Source: Bacteroidota bacterium (GTDB lineage: Bacteria > Bacteroidota > Bacteroidia > B-17B0 > Aurantibacillaceae). Taken from it: 64,000 nt of DNA. A program made the translations under genes and the position numbers. Below the pieces are notes generated by a model, which was not told the origin of the DNA, did not search any database, and was given only the letters and a program-made list of their open reading frames with translations. Each line of letters begins with the position of its first letter. Within the stretch, counting starts at the first letter, position 1. Shown one piece after another: positions 35,698 through 45,300 of the stretch. The stretch spans positions 597,809 to 661,808 of the forward strand of contig JAFLBH010000001.1 in NCBI GenBank assembly GCA_017303905.1, in the 5' to 3' direction.

Positions 35698-36598
35698 TAT
35701 TTTTAAGCTTCAGCATTTTGAAACCATGAAGTACGTAAGGAAAAAGTGCATCCATAGTTTCTTTTACACCATTTGTTGAGCCGGGAATGGCAAGAACAAG
35801 TGTTTCGCCAATCGTTCCTGCAAAACCTCTTGAAAACATAGCATAAGGCGTCCTGTTTTGGCCGTAATTGCGAGCCGTTTCCATGATGCCCGGAATTTCA
35901 ACATCAATTAAACTTTTTATTGTTTCCGGAGTTTTATCTGTTTTTGTTAATCCCGTTCCACCACTGATGATAAGTAAATCAACTTTTGAAGAAAGTTCCT
36001 TTACTTTTGAAGTTAATATTTTAGGATTATCCGGTATGATTTCATACGATGTATTATCTAAGTTGTTTTTGTTAAGCGTAGAAAGAATTATTTGTCCGCC
36101 AGTGTCTTCCTTCTTTTTATTATAAATTGAATCAGAAACAATTAATACAGCAGATTTTAATCCTTTACCTGTATCTTTTCTGAAGTCTGATTTACCGCCT
36201 TCTTTCTCGAGTAATTTTATTTTTTCAATTGTAATATCTTTGTCAATTGGCTTTAGCATATCGTACATTGTCATAGCCACAACAGAGGCCCCGTACATGG
36301 CTTCAACTTCAACTCCTGTTTTGTAAATGGTTGCTACTTCCACATGGATTATGATTTGCGTGCCATTGACCGTATGTGATATTTTTGTGTATTCAACCGG
36401 TAGAGGATGGCAATCGGGTATGACATCACTGGTTTTCTTAACGGCCAGCAAACCTGCGGCTTTTGACATTTCAAAAACATCGCCTTTGGGTACTTTTTTA
36501 TTTAAGATTGCTTCAATTGTTTCCAGTTTTGAAACAGACAAGAATGCTTCTGCAATGGCTCTGCGTTCTGTATTCGATTTCGATAAAATGTTTACCAT
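35687..36598 (-). CDS. moaCB: Bifunctional MoaC-MoaB fusion
   Basis: The 303-residue protein joins two cofactor enzymes. Residues 1-150 are MoaC: KGDVFEMSKAAGLLAVKKTS, PDCHPLPVEYTKI, GVEVEAMYGASVVAMTMYDM and GGKSDFRKD. This is the cyclic pyranopterin monophosphate synthase that acts after MoaA. Residues 155-300 are MoaB/MogA-like: SAVLIVSDSIYNKKKEDTGG, DLLIISGGTGLTKTDKTPET and ETLVLAIPGSTNGVKETMDA. It is preceded by moaE with a 1-base gap. Such fusions occur in Bacteroidota. The second half duplicates the mog activity. Confidence 0.93.
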   Translation of the reverse strand: MVNILSKSNTERRAIAEAFLSVSKLETIEAILNKKVPKGDVFEMSKAAGLLAVKKTSDVIPDCHPLPVEYTKISHTVNGTQIIIHVEVATIYKTGVEVEAMYGASVVAMTMYDMLKPIDKDITIEKIKLLEKEGGKSDFRKDTGKGLKSAVLIVSDSIYNKKKEDTGGQIILSTLNKNNLDNTSYEIIPDNPKILTSKVKELSSKVDLLIISGGTGLTKTDKTPETIKSLIDVEIPGIMETARNYGQNRTPYAMFSRGFAGTIGETLVLAIPGSTNGVKETMDALFPYVLHGFKMLKLKNNGN

Positions 36599-36599
36599 A

Positions 36600-37046
36600 T
36601 TATTTATTTATTTTCCAAGTATGAGTGTTGTCTTCAAATATTTCTTGTCCCCAAACGGGTAATTCTTTTTTTAATCGTTCAACGATGTATTCGCAAGCTT
36701 TAAAGCTTTCTTTTCTATGACCGCATACAACCATTACCAGTAAACAAATTTCTCCTTTGGATACTTCGCCTAGGCTATGTAAAACATGAACGAAATTTGT
36801 GTTAAATTCATTGTATGCGTCATTAAGAATACCGGTCATCACCTGTTTAGCCATTTCCACATTAGCTGTGTAATGAATGGCTCGTACTGTTTTGTTTTCA
36901 ATAACATCATTTCTTACTTGGCCCATAAAAACTGAATAGGCGCCCGAATCAGGAAACTGTGTGCCTTGTTGTAGTACTTGAGTTGTTTTAGAAACAGAAA
37001 TATTACCGTCTAATAACTCAAAGCAATTTGTATGAGTTGGTTTCAT
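36600..37046 (-). CDS. moaE: Molybdopterin synthase catalytic subunit
   Basis: The 148-residue protein carries the MoaE motifs GAYSVFMGQVRN, VLHSLGEVSKGEICLLVMVV and GHRKESFKACEYIVERLKKE, with the lysines that bind precursor Z. It works with the MoaD thiocarboxylate to make molybdopterin. Its MoaD partner here is the C-terminal part of the mobA-moaD fusion two genes upstream. It lies tightly packed in the operon, one base after moeB. Confidence 0.95.
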   Translation of the reverse strand: MKPTHTNCFELLDGNISVSKTTQVLQQGTQFPDSGAYSVFMGQVRNDVIENKTVRAIHYTANVEMAKQVMTGILNDAYNEFNTNFVHVLHSLGEVSKGEICLLVMVVCGHRKESFKACEYIVERLKKELPVWGQEIFEDNTHTWKINK

Positions 37047-37047
37047 G

Positions 37048-38148
37048 TTAAATAAGTTTTATCAGTTCTTCAATGCCGTTTTTGTACGAATAGATTTGTA
37101 AATCGATCAGTTGTTCTTTTGCTAATTGGGCTGCTTTTTTACTTCTGACCCCGGATTTACAAACAAAAAGAATACTGGTATATTTTTTCAATTCATCCAT
37201 TCTCTCATTCAAAATGGATAAAGGAATGTTAATTATTTTATGGGAGCTGATAATGGGCAATTCGTTTTTTTCGCGAACATCAATTATTGTATAGCTATTT
37301 TTTGTTATTTGTTGTAATTCGGATATGTCTATAACTAATTTGTTTGAAGTGGAGCAAGGAATATCGTAAGTCTTATTAAGAATATACTCCTCAGAAACCT
37401 TAGTTGTTGAATTTAAAGCTGCAAACTTAAAGAAACTTGTTTTTAAAGTAATAGCATTCAGAAGTAGTAATTGATTTGTCAAACAATTTGTTTTATCAGT
37501 AAAGTACTTTAAAACTTCATTGGCTTGCATTACGCCCATTATGCCGGGTAATGTGGCAATTACTCCGGCAGTGTTACAATCTAGCGACTGAGCATTTTTA
37601 TCACTTTCAGGAAATATATCGGAGTAGGAAGCGCTGCGCGTGTTATCGCCTAAAAGCAAATTAAATGTTCCGAGTTGAGCCTCGGTTTGATAAAGTGAGG
37701 CCGATACAACAGTTAAGTTGTTAAGCAAGCAAACGTCATTAATGAGATAGCGTGTTCCAAAATTGTCGCTACAATCTACAATGAGGTTATATTTAGGAAA
37801 TAGGTTTAATGCTAAAGTAGCAGACAAAAATTGATTTTGAAATGTAATGTCAATAAAGGGATTAATAAACTGTAGTTTGCCGGCCGCAACTTCTGCTTTA
37901 TATTTACCTACATCATTGGTTGTAAAAAGTAACTGGCGCTGCAAATTAGACTCACTTACAATATCACCATCCAGAATATGTATCTTTCCAATACCTGCCG
38001 CAGCCATATACTGTAAAGCCGGACAACCTAATCCTCCTGCACCAATTAATAATACTTTAGCTTGTTTTAGACGTAACTGTCCCTCTAAACCAATTGCTTT
38101 TGTTTTTAATTGGCGGTCATATCTTAATATTTCATCGTTTGTGAGCAT
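37048..38148 (-). CDS. moeB: MoeB/ThiF-type adenylyltransferase with rhodanese domain
   Basis: The 366-residue protein activates the C-terminal Gly-Gly of MoaD by adenylation. Residues 1-245 form the E1-like domain with GAGGLGCPALQYM (from Gly36), ILDGDIVSESNLQRQLLF and VDCSDNFGTRYLIND. Residues 265-366 are a rhodanese domain with ILFVCKSGVRSKKAAQ, where the Cys sits at the active-site loop, which could supply sulfur. The start is preceded by AGGAGG, made by the two Gly codons and stop of the mobA-moaD gene. Confidence 0.93.
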   Translation of the reverse strand: MLTNDEILRYDRQLKTKAIGLEGQLRLKQAKVLLIGAGGLGCPALQYMAAAGIGKIHILDGDIVSESNLQRQLLFTTNDVGKYKAEVAAGKLQFINPFIDITFQNQFLSATLALNLFPKYNLIVDCSDNFGTRYLINDVCLLNNLTVVSASLYQTEAQLGTFNLLLGDNTRSASYSDIFPESDKNAQSLDCNTAGVIATLPGIMGVMQANEVLKYFTDKTNCLTNQLLLLNAITLKTSFFKFAALNSTTKVSEEYILNKTYDIPCSTSNKLVIDISELQQITKNSYTIIDVREKNELPIISSHKIINIPLSILNERMDELKKYTSILFVCKSGVRSKKAAQLAKEQLIDLQIYSYKNGIEELIKLI

Positions 38149-38150
38149 GG

Positions 38151-38975
38151 TTATCCTCCTGAAAAGGGCGGCATAACAGAAACAGAATCGCCGTTTTTAA
38201 GTGGTGTATTTTGATGGATAAAAATATTGTTGTTAGCGAGTAGAAGATTGTACTTAGCAAATTCAGGAAATTGTGATGTAAGCGCATTCTTCAACTCATT
38301 AGTGTTGTTAACATTTTCAAATATTAAATTTGAATTTCCTGCCAACTCTGCTAAGACACCAAATAAAGTAACATTAACTTTTCCCATTAAATGCTTTTCT
38401 ATTTCAATTAATTCTGTTTTTGTATTAATATTTTTTAATGAGTCAGGTGTTATACCATCAACATTACTGACATCGATGTAGTGAACGTTTAGGTGTTGTA
38501 ATGCACTAATTACACTTAATTTATCTTCTTCGATAAGTGATTTAAGGGTTTCAGTAATCTTTTTATTATAGATACCACAAAGCGGCTCGATGTTATTATT
38601 GTGTATTAATACGCTTGCATCTGAGCTATAATCGGCGTGTGAAATTAAGTAGTTAATTACCGCATTGTTCAATAAAGGTATATCACAACTAACAAAAAGA
38701 TTATTTTGAGAGGAGGAGTGTTTTAATCCTGTATATATACCCGCTAAAGGGCCTTTATTTTTAATAAGGTCTTCAAGAATAGGGTACCCAAGGTAATTAT
38801 AATTCGATGTATTACTTATAATAGTAATAGAGTCGGAGTGCGATTGAATGGCCTCGATAATTCTAACAACAAAAGGTTTACCCAAATGTAATACCAAACC
38901 TTTATCGGTGCCCATACGTGTACTTTTGCCACCGGCAAGAACAAACGCATGAAGAGTATTTGGTTTTTTTGGCAT
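38151..38975 (-). CDS. MobA-MoaD fusion protein
   Basis: The 274-residue protein has an N-terminal MobA nucleotidyltransferase domain (1-195) with LAGGKSTRMGTDKG at 13-26, ILEDLIKNKGPLAGIYTGL and LFVSCDIPLLN. A MoaD ubiquitin-like domain follows at 197-274, with VNVTLFGVLAELAG and the C-terminal VMPPFSGG. The Gly-Gly end is intact and free, so the MoaD part could be activated by MoeB. MobA makes the guanine dinucleotide form of the cofactor. An internal ATG (38387) at residue 197 could start a separate MoaD. It leads into moeB with a 2-base gap. Confidence 0.88.
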   Translation of the reverse strand: MPKKPNTLHAFVLAGGKSTRMGTDKGLVLHLGKPFVVRIIEAIQSHSDSITIISNTSNYNYLGYPILEDLIKNKGPLAGIYTGLKHSSSQNNLFVSCDIPLLNNAVINYLISHADYSSDASVLIHNNNIEPLCGIYNKKITETLKSLIEEDKLSVISALQHLNVHYIDVSNVDGITPDSLKNINTKTELIEIEKHLMGKVNVTLFGVLAELAGNSNLIFENVNNTNELKNALTSQFPEFAKYNLLLANNNIFIHQNTPLKNGDSVSVMPPFSGG

Positions 38976-39009
38976 CGTTATAGGCGCAGGTGAATAACGC
39001 TATGTATAT

Positions 39010-39333
39010 TTATAATGTTTTACTCTGAGTTTTTAAAAACTCATTAAATTTAAGTTTAATCTCTTTATAAAGTTTAATTACTTTTTCTCCTTCCAACGTT
39101 AAAACGCTACCGCCGCCGCCTACGCCGCCTGATGCTTTGTGAACTAACGGCTTATTGTATTGTTTATTCATCGATTCTATTTGCTCCCAAGCTTGCCTAT
39201 AACTCATTTTCATTTCTTTCGCGGCTTTATTAATTGAACCGTGAAGTTTAATTTTTTCAAGAAGCGCAATTCTACCTTCTCCTGCAAAAGTGCCTTTAGA
39301 GGTTTCAAGCCATATTCTTCCGTTGATATTCAT
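39010..39333 (-). CDS. modE: ModE-like winged-helix regulator (DNA-binding domain only)
   Basis: The 107-residue protein matches the ModE N-terminal domain: RIALLEKIKLHGSINKAAKE, MSYRQAWEQIESMNKQYNKP and GGVGGGGSVLTLEGEKVIK. The two Mop molybdate-binding domains of E. coli ModE are absent, so a partner or other signal would be needed. It is the first gene of the leftward cofactor operon, and an FNR-like box at 39372-39383 with a -7 element gives a leader of only about 3 bases. Confidence 0.8.
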   Translation of the reverse strand: MNINGRIWLETSKGTFAGEGRIALLEKIKLHGSINKAAKEMKMSYRQAWEQIESMNKQYNKPLVHKASGGVGGGGSVLTLEGEKVIKLYKEIKLKFNEFLKTQSKTL

Positions 39334-39340
39334 TTTTAGT

Positions 39341-39383
39341 CAAAAATATTTTATTTGTATATAATATTCAATGATTATAATCA
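39341..39383 (-). promoter_or_regulatory. FNR-like box and -7 element of the modE/cofactor operon
   Basis: TGATTATAATCA (39372-39383) overlaps the stop of moeA. Minus-strand TATTTTTG (39341-39348) fits TAnnTTTG. Box centre to last base of the -7 is 36.5 bp. Predicted +1 is about 39336. Confidence 0.65.
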
Positions 39384-40577
39384 TATCAAATGATATTCTA
39401 TGAATTCCCCCTTTTTAACTTCACTGGCATCTTCAGGTATTATAGCTAAGCAATTTGCCATTGCAAATGAAGTTAATTTATAAGATTCCTGATCGGGGAG
39501 AATGGTAATTCCGTTATCATCAACCATAGCCTTTAAAAAATGGGTTAAACCCGCTTTCTTTTTATAATCATTCAGAAGCTTCGCTTTTTTAGGCAATATA
39601 TTATCGGGCTTAACTGATGAGAGTGATTGTATGAATGGCAAGACGTATTCATACAAGCAAGTAAGTGTAGCGGCGGGATTACCGGGTAAACCAAATACAA
39701 ATTTGTTTTTATTTCGTCCAAAGTAAAGTGGTTTGCCGGGCTTCTGTTTGATTTTATAAAATACTGTTTGAGTTTTCAAATTTGTTAGTGCAAGTTGGAC
39801 TAAATCATATTTACCAACTGAAATCCCTCCGCTTACCAAAACAATATCCGATTGTTGAAAGGCTTTTTTTAGTTGATTTTGTAATTGTTTTAATGAATCC
39901 TTAGAATAGGAAGATCCGCTTATCTCAATGTTATACTCTTTTAAAAGTGCGGTTATCATTACAGAATTACTTTCATAGATTTGGCCGGCGCTTAATTTCG
40001 ATCCGGGTAAAGCAAGCTCATTTCCGCAAACAATTATACGAACCTTTGGGGTTTTTATAACTTTAAGTTGCGCATGCCCGGCAGTAACAGCAATAGCGAT
40101 TTTTGCAGCGTTCATAATGCTTCCTTTTTCAAGAATTAATTCGCCTTTTTTGAACTGGGAACCTTTATGCCGAATATTATCATCTTTTGAATACCCTGAG
40201 GAATTAAATTGTAATTTATTATTCGAGTCAATATTAACGTGCTCCTGTGGAATCACAAGATTACAATTTAAAGGAACTTTTGCCCCTGTGAAGATTCTCA
40301 CAGCGGTATTAGGTTTTAACTTAATTTTTTTGTCACTGCCTGCACTAATTTCAACATCTGATTCTAAACATATATTGTCTAGTTTACCAAATGCTTCAGT
40401 ATTTATTGCGTATCCGTCCATGGCCGATTGATGAAATGGGGGTGAGTCACATTTGGCAATAAGATCTTCACCTAACGCCAGACCAAAAACGTTATCAATA
40501 TTCATTCTAATTAAACCCTTGGGTCTGCTATTAGATTCTTCTAAAAGTTTGATTTTAGCGTCGTTAATTGAAATCAT
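39381..40577 (-). CDS. moeA: Molybdopterin molybdenumtransferase
   Basis: The 398-residue protein inserts molybdate into adenylated molybdopterin. It has the MoeA order: domain with FHQSAMDGYAINTEA, then VRIFTGAKVPLNCNLVIPQE, then SDIVLVSGGISVGKYDLVQL and FGLPGNPAATLTCLYEYVLP, with a C-terminal barrel part. It reads leftward to the cofactor operon but ends at its own FNR-like box, so it may have a separate promoter. It is divergent from the crp gene at 40701. Confidence 0.95.
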   Translation of the reverse strand: MISINDAKIKLLEESNSRPKGLIRMNIDNVFGLALGEDLIAKCDSPPFHQSAMDGYAINTEAFGKLDNICLESDVEISAGSDKKIKLKPNTAVRIFTGAKVPLNCNLVIPQEHVNIDSNNKLQFNSSGYSKDDNIRHKGSQFKKGELILEKGSIMNAAKIAIAVTAGHAQLKVIKTPKVRIIVCGNELALPGSKLSAGQIYESNSVMITALLKEYNIEISGSSYSKDSLKQLQNQLKKAFQQSDIVLVSGGISVGKYDLVQLALTNLKTQTVFYKIKQKPGKPLYFGRNKNKFVFGLPGNPAATLTCLYEYVLPFIQSLSSVKPDNILPKKAKLLNDYKKKAGLTHFLKAMVDDNGITILPDQESYKLTSFAMANCLAIIPEDASEVKKGEFIEYHLI

Positions 40578-40581
40578 AGTT

Positions 40582-40624
40582 CAAAGTAATAAACAATGCT
40601 AAATTAAGAATATGATTAAAATCA
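40582..40624 (-). promoter_or_regulatory. FNR-like box and -7 element of moeA
   Basis: TGATTAAAATCA (40613-40624) is centred 36.5 bp from the last base of minus-strand TTACTTTG (40582-40589), one mismatch to TAnnTTTG. Predicted +1 is the first base of the moeA ATG (40577), so a leaderless transcript is possible. The box lies between moeA and the divergent crp gene. Confidence 0.65.
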
Positions 40625-40669
40625 TCAAAAAACAGAACATATGTCTGCTTCCACAGGGCACTAACGAGG

Positions 40670-40677
40670 TACTTTTG
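40670..40677 (+). promoter_or_regulatory. -7 element of the Cys-cluster crp gene
   Basis: TACTTTTG is a perfect -7 element. Predicted +1 is near 40682, giving a 19-base leader. The FNR-like box at 40613-40624 lies 58.5 bp upstream, near a class I position. Confidence 0.5.
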
Positions 40678-40700
40678 ACCCAATTACAAGCCTCTAAGCA

Positions 40701-41429
40701 ATGGAAACAAAAAACATTCAATCCCCGAGTTGCGCAAATTGCATCACTTGTTCTCAAAGCATTTTTTCAGTGTTTAGAGGGGATGAACTTGCTACACTAA
40801 GCGCTAAGAAGCATTATCAATTATACAAAAAGGGACAATATATTTTTAAGGAGGGTGCTGAACCACGCGGTATATATTGCATTCATGATGGAAATGTAAA
40901 AATAACAAAGGCGAGTGAGGAGGGGAAGGAGCAAATAGTTCGTTTAGCTAAGCCGGGTAACTATATTGGCTACCGCGCTTTATTATGTAATGACATTTAT
41001 CAAGCTTCTGCAATTACACTAGAAGATACACATGTGTGTTTTTATCCTAAGGAAGTTTATTTCGAATTGTTGTATTCAAAACCAGAAATTGCTGCTCAAA
41101 CAATAAATATTCTCTCACGCGATTTAAGGTTTGCTGAAAACATGATGCTGAATATGGCGCAAAAAAACGTGCGCGGAAGAGTTGCAGAAATTCTCTTAAT
41201 TCTTGAAGAGTTCTATGGGATTTATGAGAAAGACGGAACCATTAACGCAACATTTAAAAGAGAGGATATTGGGCATATCGTTGGAACAACCACCGAAACC
41301 AGTATTAGAATTATTTCTGAATTTGCAAAAGAAGCCATAATTGAATTAAAGGGAAAAAGAATACGTATAGTGGATAGACAAAGAATTACGGAACTGTCGA
41401 ATCGTATGGATAATAGTTTGAAAAAATGA
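40701..41429 (+). CDS. Crp/Fnr family regulator with N-terminal cysteine cluster
   Basis: The 242-residue protein has Cys11, Cys14 and Cys17 in SCANCITCSQ, near where FNR has its iron-sulfur ligands. Cys60, Cys96 or Cys113 could be a fourth ligand. The cNMP-like fold follows (KKGQYIFKEGAEPRGIYCIH and KPGNYIGYRALL), and then a helix-turn-helix with DIGHIVGTTTETSIRIISEF. The Glu and Arg of the recognition helix fit TGA-containing half-sites. It is the best candidate to read the nine FNR-like boxes, probably as an oxygen or NO sensor. Its own stop overlaps the box of the nar operon. Confidence 0.9.
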   Translation: METKNIQSPSCANCITCSQSIFSVFRGDELATLSAKKHYQLYKKGQYIFKEGAEPRGIYCIHDGNVKITKASEEGKEQIVRLAKPGNYIGYRALLCNDIYQASAITLEDTHVCFYPKEVYFELLYSKPEIAAQTINILSRDLRFAENMMLNMAQKNVRGRVAEILLILEEFYGIYEKDGTINATFKREDIGHIVGTTTETSIRIISEFAKEAIIELKGKRIRIVDRQRITELSNRMDNSLKK

Positions 41430-41469
41430 TTAGAATCATATTTAAATAAGTAAACCTTAGTCATATTTG
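41427..41469 (+). promoter_or_regulatory. FNR-like box and -7 element of the nar operon
   Basis: TGATTAGAATCA (41427-41438) overlaps the crp stop. CATATTTG (41462-41469) is a one-mismatch -7 element, and the distance from the box centre is 36.5 bp. Predicted +1 is about 41474. Confidence 0.65.
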
Positions 41470-41502
41470 TATCGGAATTTATCAGATTAAAAACTAAAAA
41501 AC

Positions 41503-42375
41503 ATGTTTATGAAAGGAAAGTCAATAATAAAAACTATAAGCATTTTTAGTTTATTTGTTGCTACCGTACAATTACCGTTAGCGGCGCAAAACGGTGAAGC
41601 AACGTTTAAACAATCTTGCGGCGTTTGTCACTCAATAGGTAAGGGCAAACTTGTTGGTCCGGATTTGAAGGATGTGAATAAACGAAGAAGTGAAGAGTGG
41701 ATTTTGAAATTTGTCAAAAGTTCACAAGCATTTATTAAAAGTGGTGATGCGGATGCAAAAGCAATTTTCGACGAGTATGGAGGAATGATTATGCCAGACC
41801 AAAATTTGAGTGATGATGCTATTAAGTCAGTTATTGCATATGTTGCTGAGCAGAGTGGTGGAGCAGTATCAGCGCCGGTTGCTGAGGCTGCACCTAGCCA
41901 AACTGAAACTAAGGACACCGCTAACTTGGCTGACCTTATTTTAAAGGGAAGATTGTATTTTGAAGGAAATACCGCCTTCAAAAACGGAGGTGCTTCTTGT
42001 ATCTCATGCCATAACGTTAATTATAAAGATATGATTGCAGGTGGCGTGCTTGCAAAGGATTTAACGAATTGCTATGCCCGATTAGGCGGTGATGCGGGAA
42101 TTAGCGGATTGCTTTCTTCGCCACCATTTCCTGCCATGACTCAGGCGTTTAAAAATAATCCATTAACGCAAGATGAGATAAAGGCTTTATCTGCATTTCT
42201 TCAAGACGCAGATAATCCTCAAGCACCACAAACTGCAGGGATGAACCCATTATTAATCGGCGGACTGATTGGATTTATGATTTTATTCGGTTTAATACTT
42301 CTTGTATGGAATAAAAGAAAAATCAAATCAGTAAAAGGCGATTATCACGGACGTCAAATTAAAACTATTAACTAA
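41503..42375 (+). CDS. Membrane-anchored diheme cytochrome c of the nar operon
   Basis: The 290-residue protein has a signal peptide (cleavage near LAAQ) and two c-type heme motifs, CGVCH near residue 46 and CISCH near residue 168. Each heme lies in its own cytochrome c domain, and a C-terminal membrane helix (about 250-270) ends in a basic tail. The first domain is very like the cytochrome encoded after narI. Thermus nar operons also carry a diheme NarC. It is likely an electron carrier to or from the nitrate reductase. Start ATG 41503, or 41509. It is followed by narG after 16 bases. Confidence 0.9.
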   Translation: MFMKGKSIIKTISIFSLFVATVQLPLAAQNGEATFKQSCGVCHSIGKGKLVGPDLKDVNKRRSEEWILKFVKSSQAFIKSGDADAKAIFDEYGGMIMPDQNLSDDAIKSVIAYVAEQSGGAVSAPVAEAAPSQTETKDTANLADLILKGRLYFEGNTAFKNGGASCISCHNVNYKDMIAGGVLAKDLTNCYARLGGDAGISGLLSSPPFPAMTQAFKNNPLTQDEIKALSAFLQDADNPQAPQTAGMNPLLIGGLIGFMILFGLILLVWNKRKIKSVKGDYHGRQIKTIN

Positions 42376-42391
42376 CTAAATCCTTAAAATT

Positions 42392-45300
42392 ATGAGCTGG
42401 ATTGAAGATATAATTTCTCCGAAAACCCGTAAATGGGAAGAGTTTTACAGAAACCGTTGGCAACACGATAAAGTTGTAAGGAGCACGCATGGTGTTAACT
42501 GTACCGGCGGTTGTTCTTGGCAAGTATACGTTAAAGACGGAATTGTTGTTTGGGAAACACAAGCATTAGATTATCCTTTGTTAGAGGAAACTTTACCACC
42601 ATATGAGCCTCGCGGCTGTCAACGTGGTATCTCTTACTCATGGTATTTATACAGCCCAATTCGCGTTAAGTATCCATTAATTCGTGGAGCTTTATTAGAT
42701 TTATTTAAAGAAGAGAAACAAAAATGCGGTGATGCCTATACCGCATGGGAAAGCCTTCAGAATAATCCTGAAAAAAGAAAGCGTTATCAAAAAGCAAGAG
42801 GTAAAGGAGGTTTCAGAAGAGCTAAATGGGATGAGGTTGTTGAATTAATTGCAGCCGCTAATCTTTATACTATTAAGAAATATGGTCCAGACCGTGTAAT
42901 TGGTTTCTCGCCAATTCCTGCCATGTCGATGTTAAGTTATGCTTCAGGTGCTCGTTACCTGCAATTAATTGGGGGCGTTAACTTAAGTTTCTACGATTGG
43001 TATTGCGACCTTCCTACAGCATTTCCAGAAATTTGGGGTGAGCAAACTGACGTATGTGAGAGTGCTGATTGGTATAATTCTAAATTCTGTGTGTCAATGG
43101 GTGCAAACCTTGGTATGACTCGTACACCTGACATTCACTTTTTCTCTGAGTCGAAACATAACGGTACTAAAACAGTTGTAATGTCTCCTGATTTTAGTAT
43201 GGTTGCAAAACACGCCGATCAATGGATTCCGTGTCATGCCGGTTCTGATGGTGCTTTCTGGATGGCTGTTACTCATGTTATTCTTAAAGAATTCCATGTC
43301 GACCGTCAGGTTCCATATTTTATGGATTATGTAAAACGTTATACGGATTGCCCTTTTATAGTTGAATTAATAAAAGATGGTGATAAATATTTACCAGGAA
43401 AATTAGTACGCGCTAATACAATCTCAAAATATCAAAACGTTGAAAATGGCGATTGGAAATTCTTGAACGTTGATGCCGCATCAGGAAAACTTGTTATGCC
43501 AAAGGGCTCGATGGGACAACGTTGGGATAAAAACAAGACAGGTAACTGGAATTTGAAATTTGAAGACGGGGAAGATAATGGCACTTACGACCCAACATTA
43601 ACTTTCATTGATAAAAAAGATGATGTATTAAGTGTTGAGTTTACTGAATTTGGTTTAGATAAAAAAGCAGTACGTGGTGTTCCGGTAAGATACATTGATA
43701 CAGTTAATGGAAAAATACCGGTAACTACTGTTTATGATTTAACGATGGGTCAGTATGGTGTTGGTCGCGGTTTATCGGGCGAATATCCAAAAGATTATAA
43801 CGACGAAAAACACGCATATACTCCGGCTTGGCAAGAAATATTTACCGGCGTAGGTCGAGATACAGTTTTACAACTAGCAAGAGAGTGGGGAAACACAGCT
43901 GAAATTACAAAAGGTAAATGTATGGTTATTGTTGGAGCGGCTATTTGCCACTGGTTCCATAATAATTTAATGTATCGTTCAGCCATCATGACCCAAATGC
44001 TCACTGGCTGTAATGGAGTAAATGGTGGCGGTATGAATCACTACGTTGGTCAGGAAAAATTAGCACCAATGGATTCATGGTCAACAATCATGTCGGCAAA
44101 GGACTGGCAGGGCGCTAACCGCTTACAGCAAGGACCGATTTGGCACTACATTAATTCCGACCAATGGCGCTACGATAATAATCAAGCACTGTATAATAAA
44201 GTTCCTCAAGGAAGTAAATTAGGGAATATGCACTCCGCTGATTTCATTGCCATGTCGGTTCGAAACGGTTGGATGCCATTCTATCCTCAATACAGTAAAA
44301 ACAATTTACAAATTGCAAAAGATGCAATTAGTACCGGCGCAAGTAATGATGATGAAATCAGAAATTATGTTGTAAAACAACTCAAGTCGAAAGAACTAGG
44401 ATATTCTGTAATGGATCCTGATAATGAAATTAACTTCCCACGTAATTGGTTTATTTGGCGCGGTAATGCTTTAATGTCGAGTGCTAAAGGTCATGAGTAC
44501 ATGTTAGATCATTACCTAGGTACGCATACTAATAAAATTGCCGATGAGGTTGCTAAGGACGAGGTTTACGAAGTGATTTGGAGAGAAGCACCAAAGGGAA
44601 AAATGGACTTGGTAGTAGACATTAACTTCCGTATGGACACAACGGCTCTTTATTCAGATATTGTTTTACCAACAGCATCTTGGTATGAAAAGGCAGACAT
44701 TAATAGTACAGATATGCACTCATTTATTCATCCTTTGAGCGCTGCTGTTGCACCTGTATGGGAAGCAAAAACAGATTGGCAGATTTTCCAATACATTGCT
44801 AAGGTGTTTAGTGAAATGGCAAAAAATCATTTCCCTGCTCCTGTAAAAGATATTGTGAATGTTCCGCTTTCTCATGATAGTATTGATGAAATATCACAAC
44901 CAAAACTATTAGATTGGTACAAAGGCGAGTGTGAACCTATTCCTGGAAAAACAATGCATAAAATTGCAATTGTTGAGAGGGATTACACGCAAATCTATAA
45001 CAAATTTATTTCATTAGGACAAAACCTATTAAATAATCAAATCGGAGCTCATGGTGTAAGCTTTATGGCCGATGATGTTTATAAAAACATGTTAAACGAT
45101 AAACGTCACGTACAAAAAGTTAACAATACAGAGTACCCTTCACTGAAAGAAGATATTGAGGCGATTAATTCTATTCTTAAATTATCTTCCCTTACCAATG
45201 GAGAATTAACTGTAAGAGCCTACACTAACATGGAGAAGAAGACCGGTATGCCACTCTTACAGCACGGTATAGGAAGTAAAGATGTAAAAATTGATTACAA

